A DNA stretch of 64,000 nucleotides, taken from NCBI GenBank assembly GCA_047636495.1, contig JBLILH010000013.1, forward strand, positions 18,542-82,541. The letters are read 5' to 3'. The translations under genes and the position numbers were made by a program. Shown here piece after piece: positions 45,130 to 53,817 of the stretch. Under the pieces are notes generated by a model that saw only the letters and a list, made by a program, of their open reading frames with translations, was not told the origin of the DNA and did no database searches. Source of the stretch: Endobugula sp047636495. GTDB taxonomy: Bacteria; Pseudomonadota; Gammaproteobacteria; Pseudomonadales; Cellvibrionaceae. Positions within the stretch are counted from its first letter, which is position 1, and each line of letters begins with the position of its first letter.

Positions 45130-46668
45130 ATGGGCACCCTACAAATACTCGCTGGCAATATCATTCAATGGAGCGTTCTCACGCTCTTGTTGTGATGGGC
45201 TCAGGCATTCTTTACATTGCCATTCTTTATATTATCGATAAAACACAAACGACACAGACATTCGACGCAACAAACTGTCGTTGACTGTACTCGTTATTTT
45301 TTTGAATATATTGGTGAGTTTTTCCGTCAATAGTTTTTTGCGATGGATCGAGAAGAGCTACCGTTTAATCGTGCAGATCGTTCATGGGTCTGTCGCGCCG
45401 CTAAAAAAATAGATACCACCATTGCTTTTGGCTCAACGCGACCACCGAATATTCAGGGCGAACCGATTTTCATTAACTGCCCATTTTCCACTCTAGATAA
45501 AGACGTTATGCGCTCGCGCGATATTACAATAGGCGATGGCTTCGTGGAGAAACCCTATACTACAAACTCAATTATCAATATTTCTGGTATGAGTTTTGGC
45601 GCTATATCAAAGCCCGCTGTGCAAGCGTTATCAAAAGGGGCTAAAACGGCAGGCATCTGGATGAACACTGGCGAAGGCGGTATATCGCTTTATCACTTAG
45701 AAGGCAGCTGCAACTTCGTGTACTAAATAGGTACCGCTAAGTAGGGCGTACGCATTAAAGAGGGCGTACGCACTAAAGAGGGCGAACTATCGGATGAAAA
45801 GTTACGTGAAGTTGCCAGCCATCCTCAGGTGAAAATGCTTGAGATAAAGTTGAGCCAAGGCGCCAAACCCGGTAAAGGTGGTATTTTATCCGGCGCCAAA
45901 GTGAATAAAGAAATCTCCGCTATAAGAGGCATTAATATCGGAGAGGATTCTATTAGTTCAAATGGTCACGAAGATATCGCCTCGGTAGACGATTTACTAG
46001 ACATGATCGAGCGCGTGAGGAAAGTCACCAGTAGACCCGTTGGCTGTAAAACAGTTGTTGGTCACTTACACTTCTTCCAAGATCTTTGCGAAAAAATTCA
46101 TGCGCGTGGAATCCAGAGCGCTCCCGATTTCATTACCCTAGATAGTGCCGACGACGGAACAGGTGCAGCACCACAACCGCTGATGGACTATATGGGTATG
46201 AACATCCAAGAGAGCTTACCTTTGGTTGTCGACATTCTTACCGCACACGCATTAAAAGATAGAATAAAGATCATAGCATCAGGTAAATTATTAGTGCCTA
46301 GAAAGCCAGCATGGGCACTTGCCGCCGGAGCGGACTTTATCGTATCCGCGCGAGGGTTTATGTTTGCTCTCGGTCGCATAAAAGCATTACAGTGTAATAA
46401 AAACGCCTGGCCTACCGGCATCACCACTCATAAGAAAGCATTACAAGATGGCTTAATACCAGAAGATAAAGCCAAAAGAGTCGCTAACGTTGCCAACAAG
46501 CTATTATATGGTGCGGGGCTTATCACGCATTCATGCGGTGTAAAAAAGCCTAGAGCACTTAACCGTAAGCATGTACGTATTATCGAACACAGTGGCCGCT
46601 CTACCCCGTTTACAGAAATAGACCCTACTCCCGAAGTCAAAAAAGGATACAACAAGATTGTGGAATAG
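45130..46668 (+). pseudogene. FMN-binding glutamate synthase-like protein, four in-frame stops
   Basis: A single open frame broken only by point nonsense codons: TGA at 45193, TAG at 45331, TAA at 45724 and TAG at 45742. Before and after, the protein follows the family closely: YFFEYIGEFFRQ, FAMDREELPFNRADRSW, AFGSTRPP, GMSFGAISKPAVQALSKGAK, KLSQGAKPGKGGIL, SAPDFITLDSADDGTGAAPQP, IASGKLL, FALGRIKALQCNKN. The Cys in the family's CNKNTCPTG motif is now Trp (NKNAWPTG), and an 18-bp duplication sits at 45745-45780. Its FMN/iron-sulfur site is damaged, so the gene is inactive and recent. Confidence 0.88.
45745..45780 (+). repeat. 18-bp tandem duplication inside a pseudogene
   Basis: Two 18-base units (GGCGTACGCATTAAAGAG and the same with one change) lie side by side, in frame, just after two nonsense codons. 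The family has only one such segment. Confidence 0.85.
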
Positions 46669-46698
46669 AGGAAATAAGAACCCGAAAATTAAAGCCAA

Positions 46699-46732
46699 AA
46701 AAACCCGCTAATCATTGATTAGCGGGTTTTTG
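46699..46732. terminator. bidirectional terminator after the tRNA pair
   Basis: An 11-bp stem AACCCGCTAAT/ATTAGCGGGTT with a 4-base loop lies between A and T runs. It is positioned to end tRNA-Asp transcription on the minus strand and the pseudogene transcript on the plus strand. Confidence 0.85.
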
Positions 46733-46736
46733 AATA

Positions 46737-46813
46737 TGGCGGACCGGACGGGACTCGAACCCGCGACCTCCGGCGTGACAGGCCGGCATTCTAACCAGCT
46801 GAACTACCGGTCC
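46737..46813 (-). tRNA. tRNA-Asp (anticodon GTC)
   Basis: A 77-base tRNA with encoded CCA. Acceptor GGACCGG pairs with CCGGTCC. The anticodon loop is CTGTCAC. The D-loop TTCAGCTGGTTAGA and GGTTCGAGTCC T arm are normal. Confidence 0.97.
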
Positions 46814-46853
46814 GTAGAATGTACTCTTTCGAGTGATACTTCATCTTCGCAAT

Positions 46854-46929
46854 TGGTGGGTGGTACAGGGATCGAACCTGTGACCTACGCCTTGTAAGGG
46901 CGCCGCTCTCCCAGCTGAGCTAACCACCC
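46854..46929 (-). tRNA. tRNA-Val (anticodon TAC)
   Basis: A 76-base tRNA with encoded CCA, starting GGGTGGTTAGCTCAGCTGGG. The anticodon loop is CTTACAA. It lies 40 bases upstream of tRNA-Asp on the same strand, so the two form a Val-Asp unit. Confidence 0.97.
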
Positions 46930-47343
46930 CCTGTGCGAGAGCTGGGCATTCTACCCGAATCAATTGCCGTGTCAAACAGTTTTGCCATGTTTCTACTGTA
47001 AATGAATAAATAGTATATTATTTATTCCACTCTGGCCTCACGACGATTAATTCCTCTACTTGAGATACTATCTCTATGACTATTTAAATCATTATTCATA
47101 ACGTTACTTATCTCCCGACCCATAATTTTATATGCGCATTATTATTTATATTACTTCTGAGACACTGCTCACCGATATTTTCAGCTAGTCTCTTAAGTGC
47201 TTCAAAGTAATGTTAAAAGGAGTAAACTAATCGTTCATCGGTTATTTGTCGACATTGCATAATCAGCACTGGAATGTCGACATTCAACGGTAATCACCAC
47301 TATTATTTCCCATAAACCACTTAGCTCGGCAGAAACGCATTCT
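46930..47343. other. intergenic region between tRNA-Val and the sensor kinase
   Basis: A 410-base AT-rich gap. No gene is recognised. It must hold the tRNA promoter on the minus strand and a promoter for the histidine kinase on the plus strand. Confidence 0.4.
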
Positions 47344-48891
47344 ATGAAAGCTCTACCTCTCCTTTTTATTATATTATTGATGGCGATAGAGGTCTCTGCA
47401 CTCGCAGATAATGTTCAGCCTATCACCACTCCCTCTTTGTACAGTGAAATACTCAGCTATACGCATATTATGTTGATTGGCGTTTTAACGCTTGCCACTT
47501 CCGGTGCATTAGCATTGATCTATCGCCTCTATAAAAAAGAAAAAGTACTTCACCTTAAAGAACAGGCAATAGATGAATACTACGCCGAGCTTACCGAACA
47601 ATCGGCCGACAGAAATGATAAGATTTATGAAATCAATAACCAACTGTATCAAGAGATTGCTAAACAAGAAGATACCGAAGCACTTCTGCTAGAAGCTAAA
47701 AATTATCTTCGCGGTATTATTAATTCAATGCCGTCTATTCTTATCGGCATTGATAAAGCGGGTCTAGTGACTCACTGGAATAATGCAGCGCAAGAAAAAA
47801 CACATATTTCTCATGACGATGCACTGGGTAAGCACTTTCAAACTATTATCGACGAACCCAACATTACTATGCGCTTGGTCACCAACGCCATAGACAAAAG
47901 AAAACCTAAACGCCAAGAAGCGATACAAGAAGGTCATGGCAGCCACGCTCGTTTCAAAGATATTACTATTTATCCCATCACCACCATTGATATTGAAAGT
48001 GCTGTTATTCGTATTGATGATGTCACTAACCGCGTTCAGTTAGAAAACATGATCATTCAGAATGAAAAAATGAGTTCACTAGGTGAATTAGCAGCCGGTG
48101 TAGCTCACGAAATAAATAACCCACTAGGCACCATATTACAAAGCCTACAAACTATTCAAAGGCGTCTTTCAGATGACTTAATCGCGAATATTCAGGTAGC
48201 AGAGAAAAAAGGCATTGATTTAGAAAAACTCGTCGCCTATCTGGAAGAAAGACAAATATTAGCCTTCTTAAGCAATATTAAAGAGGCCGGGGAACGCGCG
48301 GCTACCATCGTGACCAACATGTTAGAGTTTTCCAGCACTCACACACAAAAACACGAGTCGATACAGCTGATAGCCTTATTAAACCGCAGCATTGACCTTG
48401 CCATTAGTTCTTCTAGCTTACAAAAAAAACGCGGCAATATTAATGTAACCATTAATAGAAATTTTCCCGACACGTGCCCATCCATTTACGGGATGGCTGC
48501 AGAAATCCAGCAGGTCATTTTAAACTTAATTAATAACGCTTATCAGGCTTATAGTGAAGATTATAAAAAAAATCACACAAAAGGATCTACCAATAAAGCT
48601 GTCAACAACACAGAAGGCAAACTTATTATCACGGTGTCGTTAAACATTACCGGTAGCGATGCAATCATCAAAATTAATGATAATGGCCCAGGCATGGACG
48701 AATGGACGAAAAAACATATTTTCGAACCGTTTTTTACCACGAAAGAAACAGGAAAAGGCACAGGCTTAGGATTATCAGTGTCATATTTCATTATCACCGA
48801 ACACCATCAGGGTTTTATTAGCGTTGAATCTACCGCCACTAAAGGCACCACATTTATTATTCGCTTGCCCATTAGAAATCGAAGAAATTAA
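47344..48891 (+). CDS. membrane PAS-domain sensor histidine kinase
   Basis: A 515-residue kinase. A signal-like start (LPLLFIILLMAIEVSALA) and a helix at about 39-62 place a very short part outside. A coiled coil (66-120) leads into a PAS domain (about 120-230, INSMPSILIGIDKAGLVTHWN). The phospho-acceptor is His255 in AAGVAHEINNPLGTILQ. The ATPase domain has the N box NLINNAYQAY, G1 NDNGPGMD, F box FEPFFTTK and G2 GKGTGLGLSV. The HEINNPLG form resembles NtrB and DctB kinases. No response regulator is adjacent, so its partner lies elsewhere. Confidence 0.9.
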   Translation: MKALPLLFIILLMAIEVSALADNVQPITTPSLYSEILSYTHIMLIGVLTLATSGALALIYRLYKKEKVLHLKEQAIDEYYAELTEQSADRNDKIYEINNQLYQEIAKQEDTEALLLEAKNYLRGIINSMPSILIGIDKAGLVTHWNNAAQEKTHISHDDALGKHFQTIIDEPNITMRLVTNAIDKRKPKRQEAIQEGHGSHARFKDITIYPITTIDIESAVIRIDDVTNRVQLENMIIQNEKMSSLGELAAGVAHEINNPLGTILQSLQTIQRRLSDDLIANIQVAEKKGIDLEKLVAYLEERQILAFLSNIKEAGERAATIVTNMLEFSSTHTQKHESIQLIALLNRSIDLAISSSSLQKKRGNINVTINRNFPDTCPSIYGMAAEIQQVILNLINNAYQAYSEDYKKNHTKGSTNKAVNNTEGKLIITVSLNITGSDAIIKINDNGPGMDEWTKKHIFEPFFTTKETGKGTGLGLSVSYFIITEHHQGFISVESTATKGTTFIIRLPIRNRRN

Positions 48892-48988
48892 ACCGTCGTC
48901 GATCCACTTCCGCTATGCAAAATAAATAAAGCAACATAAATAAAGTAACATAGCGCGTCGTTATGACGACATTAATAAGCAAAATTTC

Positions 48989-49501
48989 TTACTCACTTTC
49001 GATGGCAGCGTATCCGCCGTCTACATACACAAGTGGGCTCACTGCGCCCGAACCGATCAACGCTTTATCCAAGCGACCAATCACGATTTGGTGTGTACCG
49101 TACAAATAATTATCGTTGTCTACGCGACAAAAAAAGTTAACGGGTGCATCGGCCAGGTAAGGTAAACCCTGATCATCTTCCTGCCAATCGCCACAAGAAA
49201 AACGTCCTTCTCCGATGTCTCTCGCGGCGCAATTATTCGATACCAGCTGCTGAGATTGAGAAAGCACATTGACCACAAACGGCTGCCCCATTGTCAACAA
49301 AGAATACATAGAGGCGTTTTTATTAACACACACTAATAGCGACGCTGGCTCGTCGGATACAGACGTAACAGACGACGCTGTCATTGCGTATCGCTGCCCA
49401 TTCACCTGCATAGATACCACACACACACCTGCGGCTAAACGACGCATACCTAAACGTAAATTGGCTTTTAATGCATCGGCATCATGTTCTAAGTCGGTCA
49501 T
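48989..49501 (-). CDS. flavin reductase-domain protein (HpaC-like)
   Basis: A 170-residue split-barrel flavin reductase. The family start LRLGMRRLAAGVCVVS is followed by AMTASSVTSVSDEPASLLVCVNKNASM, which binds FMN, and a C-terminal G-T-H-Q-I-V-I-G strand in LYGTHQIVIGRLDKAL. Such enzymes supply reduced flavin to two-component monooxygenases such as HpaB; no monooxygenase is in the window. Confidence 0.87.
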   Translation of the reverse strand: MTDLEHDADALKANLRLGMRRLAAGVCVVSMQVNGQRYAMTASSVTSVSDEPASLLVCVNKNASMYSLLTMGQPFVVNVLSQSQQLVSNNCAARDIGEGRFSCGDWQEDDQGLPYLADAPVNFFCRVDNDNYLYGTHQIVIGRLDKALIGSGAVSPLVYVDGGYAAIESE

Positions 49502-49707
49502 AGAAAATCTCTTTTATTCTGTGTCTATTAATTGTACTCGCGCTTGTAGACTGCGACATATACCTTATAAAATACAATAAAGCTTAGCACTTTACGGTCG
49601 AGGCAATAATAGTAGCATCATTGAAGTGATAACAAATACGCAAAGGGATGTTCGATGGATGTAGTCCATAAACAAGCGTTAGAATAATAACAGAAGAAGT
49701 GGGGAAA

Positions 49708-49784
49708 TGGGGTGACTGACGGGGCTCGAACCCGCGACCACCGGAATCACAATCCGGGGCTCTACCAACTGAGCTACAGTCACC
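49708..49784 (-). tRNA. tRNA-His (anticodon GTG)
   Basis: A 77-base tRNA with encoded CCA. The gene begins GGTGACTG, giving the extra 5' G of tRNA-His opposite the discriminator C. The anticodon loop is TTGTGAT. Third in a Pro-Arg-His cluster on the minus strand. Confidence 0.97.
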
Positions 49785-49798
49785 ATAGAAAGAACAAC

Positions 49799-49875
49799 TG
49801 GTGCGCCCGACAGGATTCGAACCTGTGACCGTCCGCTTAGAAGGCGGATGCTCTATCCAGCTGAGCTACGGGCGC
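49799..49875 (-). tRNA. tRNA-Arg (anticodon TCT)
   Basis: A 77-base tRNA with encoded CCA. Acceptor GCGCCCG pairs with CGGGCGC. The anticodon loop is CTTCTAA. It lies 14 bases upstream of tRNA-His. Confidence 0.97.
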
Positions 49876-49919
49876 ATATACATTTTCCCGTAGTCATGGC
49901 CTTGTTGTTGATAATTGAG

Positions 49920-49996
<77 letters not shown>

Positions 49997-50226
49997 AAAA
50001 ACTTTCAAATCAAACAAACGTTAACTACTGTTAACTATCTACAAACGGCCATGTTTGAAGAGGTGCGCATAATACCATGCGCTTTCAGCCAGTCAATGAT
50101 AAATTAATAAGTTTATGTAAAAAGATAAAAAATCATCGTTTTAGACCACTTATCAACAGCAACCATTGGCCTTATATCCATAGCTGTGGGAAAATGGGCT
50201 TTTTATTTTCAGGGAACAAACAGACT

Positions 50227-51078
50227 ATGAGCGCACGTTTACTTGATGGCAAACTGATCGCGAAAAAAACCGAAGCGGAACTCAGTGCCCGTATTGATCA
50301 CCTTAAGACCATTAGCGGCGGCAGAACCCCCATCCTCGCCACCTTACTCGTCGGTAGCGACCCTGCATCAGCCACCTACGTCAATATGAAAGGTAACGCT
50401 TGCCGACGCATTGGCATGGATTCACTAAAGATCGAGTTACCGGAATCAACGACCACCGAAGAATTACTCGCTAAAATCGATGAACTAAACAATAACCCAG
50501 ATGTTCACGGTATTTTGTTACAACATCCCGTACCACCACAAGTTGATGAGCGCGCCTGCTTTGACGCCATCGCCTTAGAAAAAGACGTTGATGGCGTCAC
50601 CTGCCTGGGCTTTGGCCGAATGAGTATGGGCGAAGAAGCCTATGGCTGCGCAACCCCCAAAGGTATTATGCGATTATTAGAAGCCTACGATATCGAATTA
50701 TCGGGTAAACATGCCGTCGTCGTTGGCCGCAGCCCTATATTAGGCAAACCCATGGCGATGATGTTGTTGGGTGCAAATGCAACCGTTACTATCTGCCATT
50801 CACGCACCGAAAACCTTCAAGCGCACATTAAGCAAGCCGACATTGTTGTCGGTGCTGTCGGCAAACCCGAATTCATTAAAGCCGAATGGATCAAAGATGG
50901 TGCTGTCGTCGTTGATGCGGGCTACCATCCTGGTGGCTTAGGCGATATCGAACTAGCGCCATTAATAGATCGCGTAGCAGCCTACACACCTGTTCCTGGA
51001 GGCGTTGGACCAATGACCATCAATACCTTGATATACCAATCAGTCGTATCGGGTGAAAAAAGTTTACTCAATAAGTAA
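50227..51078 (+). CDS. folD: bifunctional methylenetetrahydrofolate dehydrogenase/cyclohydrolase
   Basis: Interconverts 5,10-methylene- and 10-formyl-tetrahydrofolate with NADP. The ATG at 50227 (MSARLLDGKLIAKK) gives 283 aa and the family length; the in-frame start at 50077 would add an unrelated leader that overlaps the tRNA region. The catalytic block is ATYVNMKGNACRRIGM with the YxxxK lysine. QHPVPPQVDER, GRSPILGKPMAMML and VPGGVGPMTINTL are all present. Confidence 0.95.
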   Translation: MSARLLDGKLIAKKTEAELSARIDHLKTISGGRTPILATLLVGSDPASATYVNMKGNACRRIGMDSLKIELPESTTTEELLAKIDELNNNPDVHGILLQHPVPPQVDERACFDAIALEKDVDGVTCLGFGRMSMGEEAYGCATPKGIMRLLEAYDIELSGKHAVVVGRSPILGKPMAMMLLGANATVTICHSRTENLQAHIKQADIVVGAVGKPEFIKAEWIKDGAVVVDAGYHPGGLGDIELAPLIDRVAAYTPVPGGVGPMTINTLIYQSVVSGEKSLLNK

Positions 51079-51279
51079 GTTGGTCTCTGTCAGTATGGCC
51101 GGGACTAAACAGGCCAGCATTAATCCCCGTGTTTGGGTGGTGCCAACACATTTTTAATAACCGCCATGATCAATGGTTTGAACCTTCATCTGAGCCTTCT
51201 TTACAATGACATACCTCTCTGATCACCATACTGGCACTGACCTTCACGCTGTTTTACACTACTGGAATCCGATGACCTT

Positions 51280-51978
51280 ATGCGCTTAGACAAATACGTT
51301 TCATCCGTCACCGATTATTCTCGCGCTGAAGTCAAACGCTTACTACAAAATGGCAGCATCACGGTGAATGATAGCGCCACAAAAAATGCGGCTCTACAAC
51401 TTAATACTGAAAAAGATATGATCTGCTTATTTGATGAGCCGTTGCGCGCGCCTGCACCGCGATACTTTATGCTTAACAAACCCGTGGACACTATTTGCGC
51501 CACAGAAGACAGTATGCACCCTACAGTCATTGATTTATTAGATGAGCCCAACTCACACCAACTCCATGTTGCCGGCCGCTTAGATAAAGATACTACCGGC
51601 TTGGTACTACTGACAGATGACGGACAGTGGAGCCATCAAATAACATCGCCCAACAAACAGTGCGTTAAAACGTATCGTGCCGAACTCGCCGAAGCCTTTA
51701 CTGATTCGGCCAAACAAGCGCTAGAAGAAGGCGTACTCTTACACAATGAAAAAAAGCTCACTCGCCCAGCAACAGTTAACGTCATCAACGTGAACTGTAT
51801 AGAGCTGTCTATTGTCGAAGGGAAATATCACCAAGTTAAACGCATGCTAGCGGCAGTAGGTAACCACGTTAACCAATTGCACCGCCAGCAAATAGGCACT
51901 ATAGAACTTGACGCATCGCTTGATTTGGGGCAATACCGACGACTGACAACGGAAGAAGTGGCGTCTGTATTGGCATGA
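51280..51978 (+). CDS. rsuA: 16S rRNA pseudouridine(516) synthase
   Basis: Modifies U516 of 16S rRNA. The 232-residue protein has an N-terminal S4 RNA-binding domain (MRLDKYVSSVTDYSRAEVKRLL) and the catalytic core with Asp in VAGRLDKDTTGLVLLTDDG. The IVEGKYHQVKRMLAAVG block near the C-terminus is the RsuA form. Its stop overlaps the rsmC start by four bases (ATGA), so the two rRNA-modifying genes are coupled. Confidence 0.93.
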   Translation: MRLDKYVSSVTDYSRAEVKRLLQNGSITVNDSATKNAALQLNTEKDMICLFDEPLRAPAPRYFMLNKPVDTICATEDSMHPTVIDLLDEPNSHQLHVAGRLDKDTTGLVLLTDDGQWSHQITSPNKQCVKTYRAELAEAFTDSAKQALEEGVLLHNEKKLTRPATVNVINVNCIELSIVEGKYHQVKRMLAAVGNHVNQLHRQQIGTIELDASLDLGQYRRLTTEEVASVLA

Positions 51979-53165
51979 ATAGACTCGATTCATCTTTCAC
52001 ACCGTTGTTACCTTATTTACAGCCAACCGACATAAGCACGCTGTGGGTCGCAGATGAGAATGCCCTACACGCACTTGAACAACTCCCTGTAAACACATCG
52101 CCCCTGCTGTCGCTAATCACTAATCGCTACGACATTTACACTTTAGCAAAAAGTAAAGGCATTGCTGCCGTGTTTAACGATTTCGATTTTTCTACCCTCA
52201 ACACCGTAATTAACGCACCAGTGGAGCGTATTGTTTATCGTATTTCCAAAGAGAAAGCGCTGACACAGCATATTTTCATACAAAGCGTGATGTTATTGTC
52301 GAACAACAAAGCCCGTGATTTATTGGATAGTGACCTGCTAAAGAGTAATTTGCCAGTCGCTAATATAAAAAACAATAACGTACGCAATGGCCGTGTAGGC
52401 GAACTCATTATTAGCGGTAGGAAACAAGAAGGAATAAAAAGCTATCAACGGTATTTAACGGATACCTTAGCGTGCGATGGCCAACTTAAAAAGCAAGGTA
52501 CCAACTATAGCGGGACTTTCTCCTCTGCTACCCCCTCAAGTTTCTCACGTGTCGTAAAAAACATCGATTTTGATGATCGTTATCAAGCAATAACGCCCCT
52601 TCCCACGCCCAATCACCGCCATATCAACGCGCACAGTAAACCCGGGATTTTCGGTTGGGATAAAATAGATAGCGGCACAGAATTATTACTCCATAGTCTA
52701 TCGCCGATTATTGAACAACACCGTCTTTCGCCTAAGACATTATTAGATTTGGGTTGTGGATATGGGTGGATATTTATTAATCTACCGCATTACCTAGATG
52801 AAAAAATTCTCAGCCAACTTTCTGTTACTGCGACAGATAACAATGCGACGGCTCTTTTATGTGCAAACATAAATAGTAAAAACCTACCATTTAACATCAC
52901 CCTTGTGGCGGATGATTGTGCAAAAAATCTTAATGATAAATTTGACCTCATTCTCTGCAACCCACCCTTTCATCAAGGGTTTAGTCATGACCAGTCATTA
53001 ACCCAAAAATTTTTAGAACAAATCAAACAACACCTTACCGTCACGGGAATAGCGGTTCTGGTGATAAATGAATTTATTAGTCTACCCAAACAACAACTTG
53101 CATTGTTTCGAGAATATACCGTGCATAAAAAACAACACGGGTTCAAGATAGTCATCTTGCAATAA
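51975..53165 (+). CDS. rsmC: RsmC-like 16S rRNA m2G1207 methyltransferase
   Basis: A 396-residue two-domain methyltransferase of the RsmC/RlmG group. The N-terminal half is a non-catalytic copy. The C-terminal half has the SAM motif TLLDLGCGYGWIFINL (about residues 258-273), an AGTD-like VTATDNN acid, and the active-site NPPFHQGF that marks N2-guanine methyltransferases. It is somewhat longer than E. coli RsmC (343 aa). RsmC rather than RlmG is favoured but not certain. Confidence 0.82.
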   Translation: MNRLDSSFTPLLPYLQPTDISTLWVADENALHALEQLPVNTSPLLSLITNRYDIYTLAKSKGIAAVFNDFDFSTLNTVINAPVERIVYRISKEKALTQHIFIQSVMLLSNNKARDLLDSDLLKSNLPVANIKNNNVRNGRVGELIISGRKQEGIKSYQRYLTDTLACDGQLKKQGTNYSGTFSSATPSSFSRVVKNIDFDDRYQAITPLPTPNHRHINAHSKPGIFGWDKIDSGTELLLHSLSPIIEQHRLSPKTLLDLGCGYGWIFINLPHYLDEKILSQLSVTATDNNATALLCANINSKNLPFNITLVADDCAKNLNDKFDLILCNPPFHQGFSHDQSLTQKFLEQIKQHLTVTGIAVLVINEFISLPKQQLALFREYTVHKKQHGFKIVILQ

Positions 53166-53274
53166 TACTACTATTCAATGCTATTACGCTTAGGGCCAAT
53201 AATCAGCTATAGTTGTATGAACTACTCTTATAAATGAGTATTACGGGAAAACTGAAAACCCAAAAAAGTGATTT

Positions 53275-53814
53275 ATGAAGTACTTAACACCTGTCGTATA
53301 CTGCATCGTATTATCTATCACCGCATGCTCCAGTGTGCCTAATAAAAAAAATGGGGCGACCAAAATACCCCCTGAAGAATTTTTCATCACCTACTATCAA
53401 CAAGACATACCCCATCAAGCAGCCCTATCTGAACGCGATTATCTAATGTGGGTTAACCGATTTTATTTTGGCTGGGGACTGTATCGACGAGGTTGGATGC
53501 AGGCAACTGAAGAGCTAGTCGATTCATTACCCAATGCATATGATAAACAGCGTGCTAGGCAGCTGATGCTAGATATTGGCAACCTCATTGGGCCCGAATG
53601 GGCCAAAAACAGACAATACCGACTGATCAATACACGTCACCTGAGTATATGGGGCGACGCCATTAACGCGGCTATTGTACGCCGCCAGCAAATGGCCACT
53701 TTGCGCACAATAATGAATGACGCCACAGCACTGCTGAAAAAAACCATTCCCGATCAGCTTATTGCTACTGATCGATACCACCCTCAAAAAGACTTCGAAT
53801 CTGCTGAGTTTTGA
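53275..53814 (+). CDS. hypothetical lipoprotein
   Basis: A 179-residue protein with a lipoprotein signal: hydrophobic run YLTPVVYCIVLSIT and lipobox LSITAC, so Cys at about position 18 would be lipidated; the +2 Ser points to the outer membrane. The mature part is helical, with aromatic-rich YFGWGLYRRGWMQATEELVDSL and repeated Arg-Gln. No family recognised. It is tail-to-tail with the metH C-terminal gene, three bases between stops. Confidence 0.75.
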   Translation: MKYLTPVVYCIVLSITACSSVPNKKNGATKIPPEEFFITYYQQDIPHQAALSERDYLMWVNRFYFGWGLYRRGWMQATEELVDSLPNAYDKQRARQLMLDIGNLIGPEWAKNRQYRLINTRHLSIWGDAINAAIVRRQQMATLRTIMNDATALLKKTIPDQLIATDRYHPQKDFESAEF

Positions 53815-53817
53815 TCA

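Noticed and set aside
46715..46897. Plus-strand ORF with MADRTGLEPATSGVTGRHSN
   Set aside because: Antisense of tRNA-Asp and tRNA-Val.
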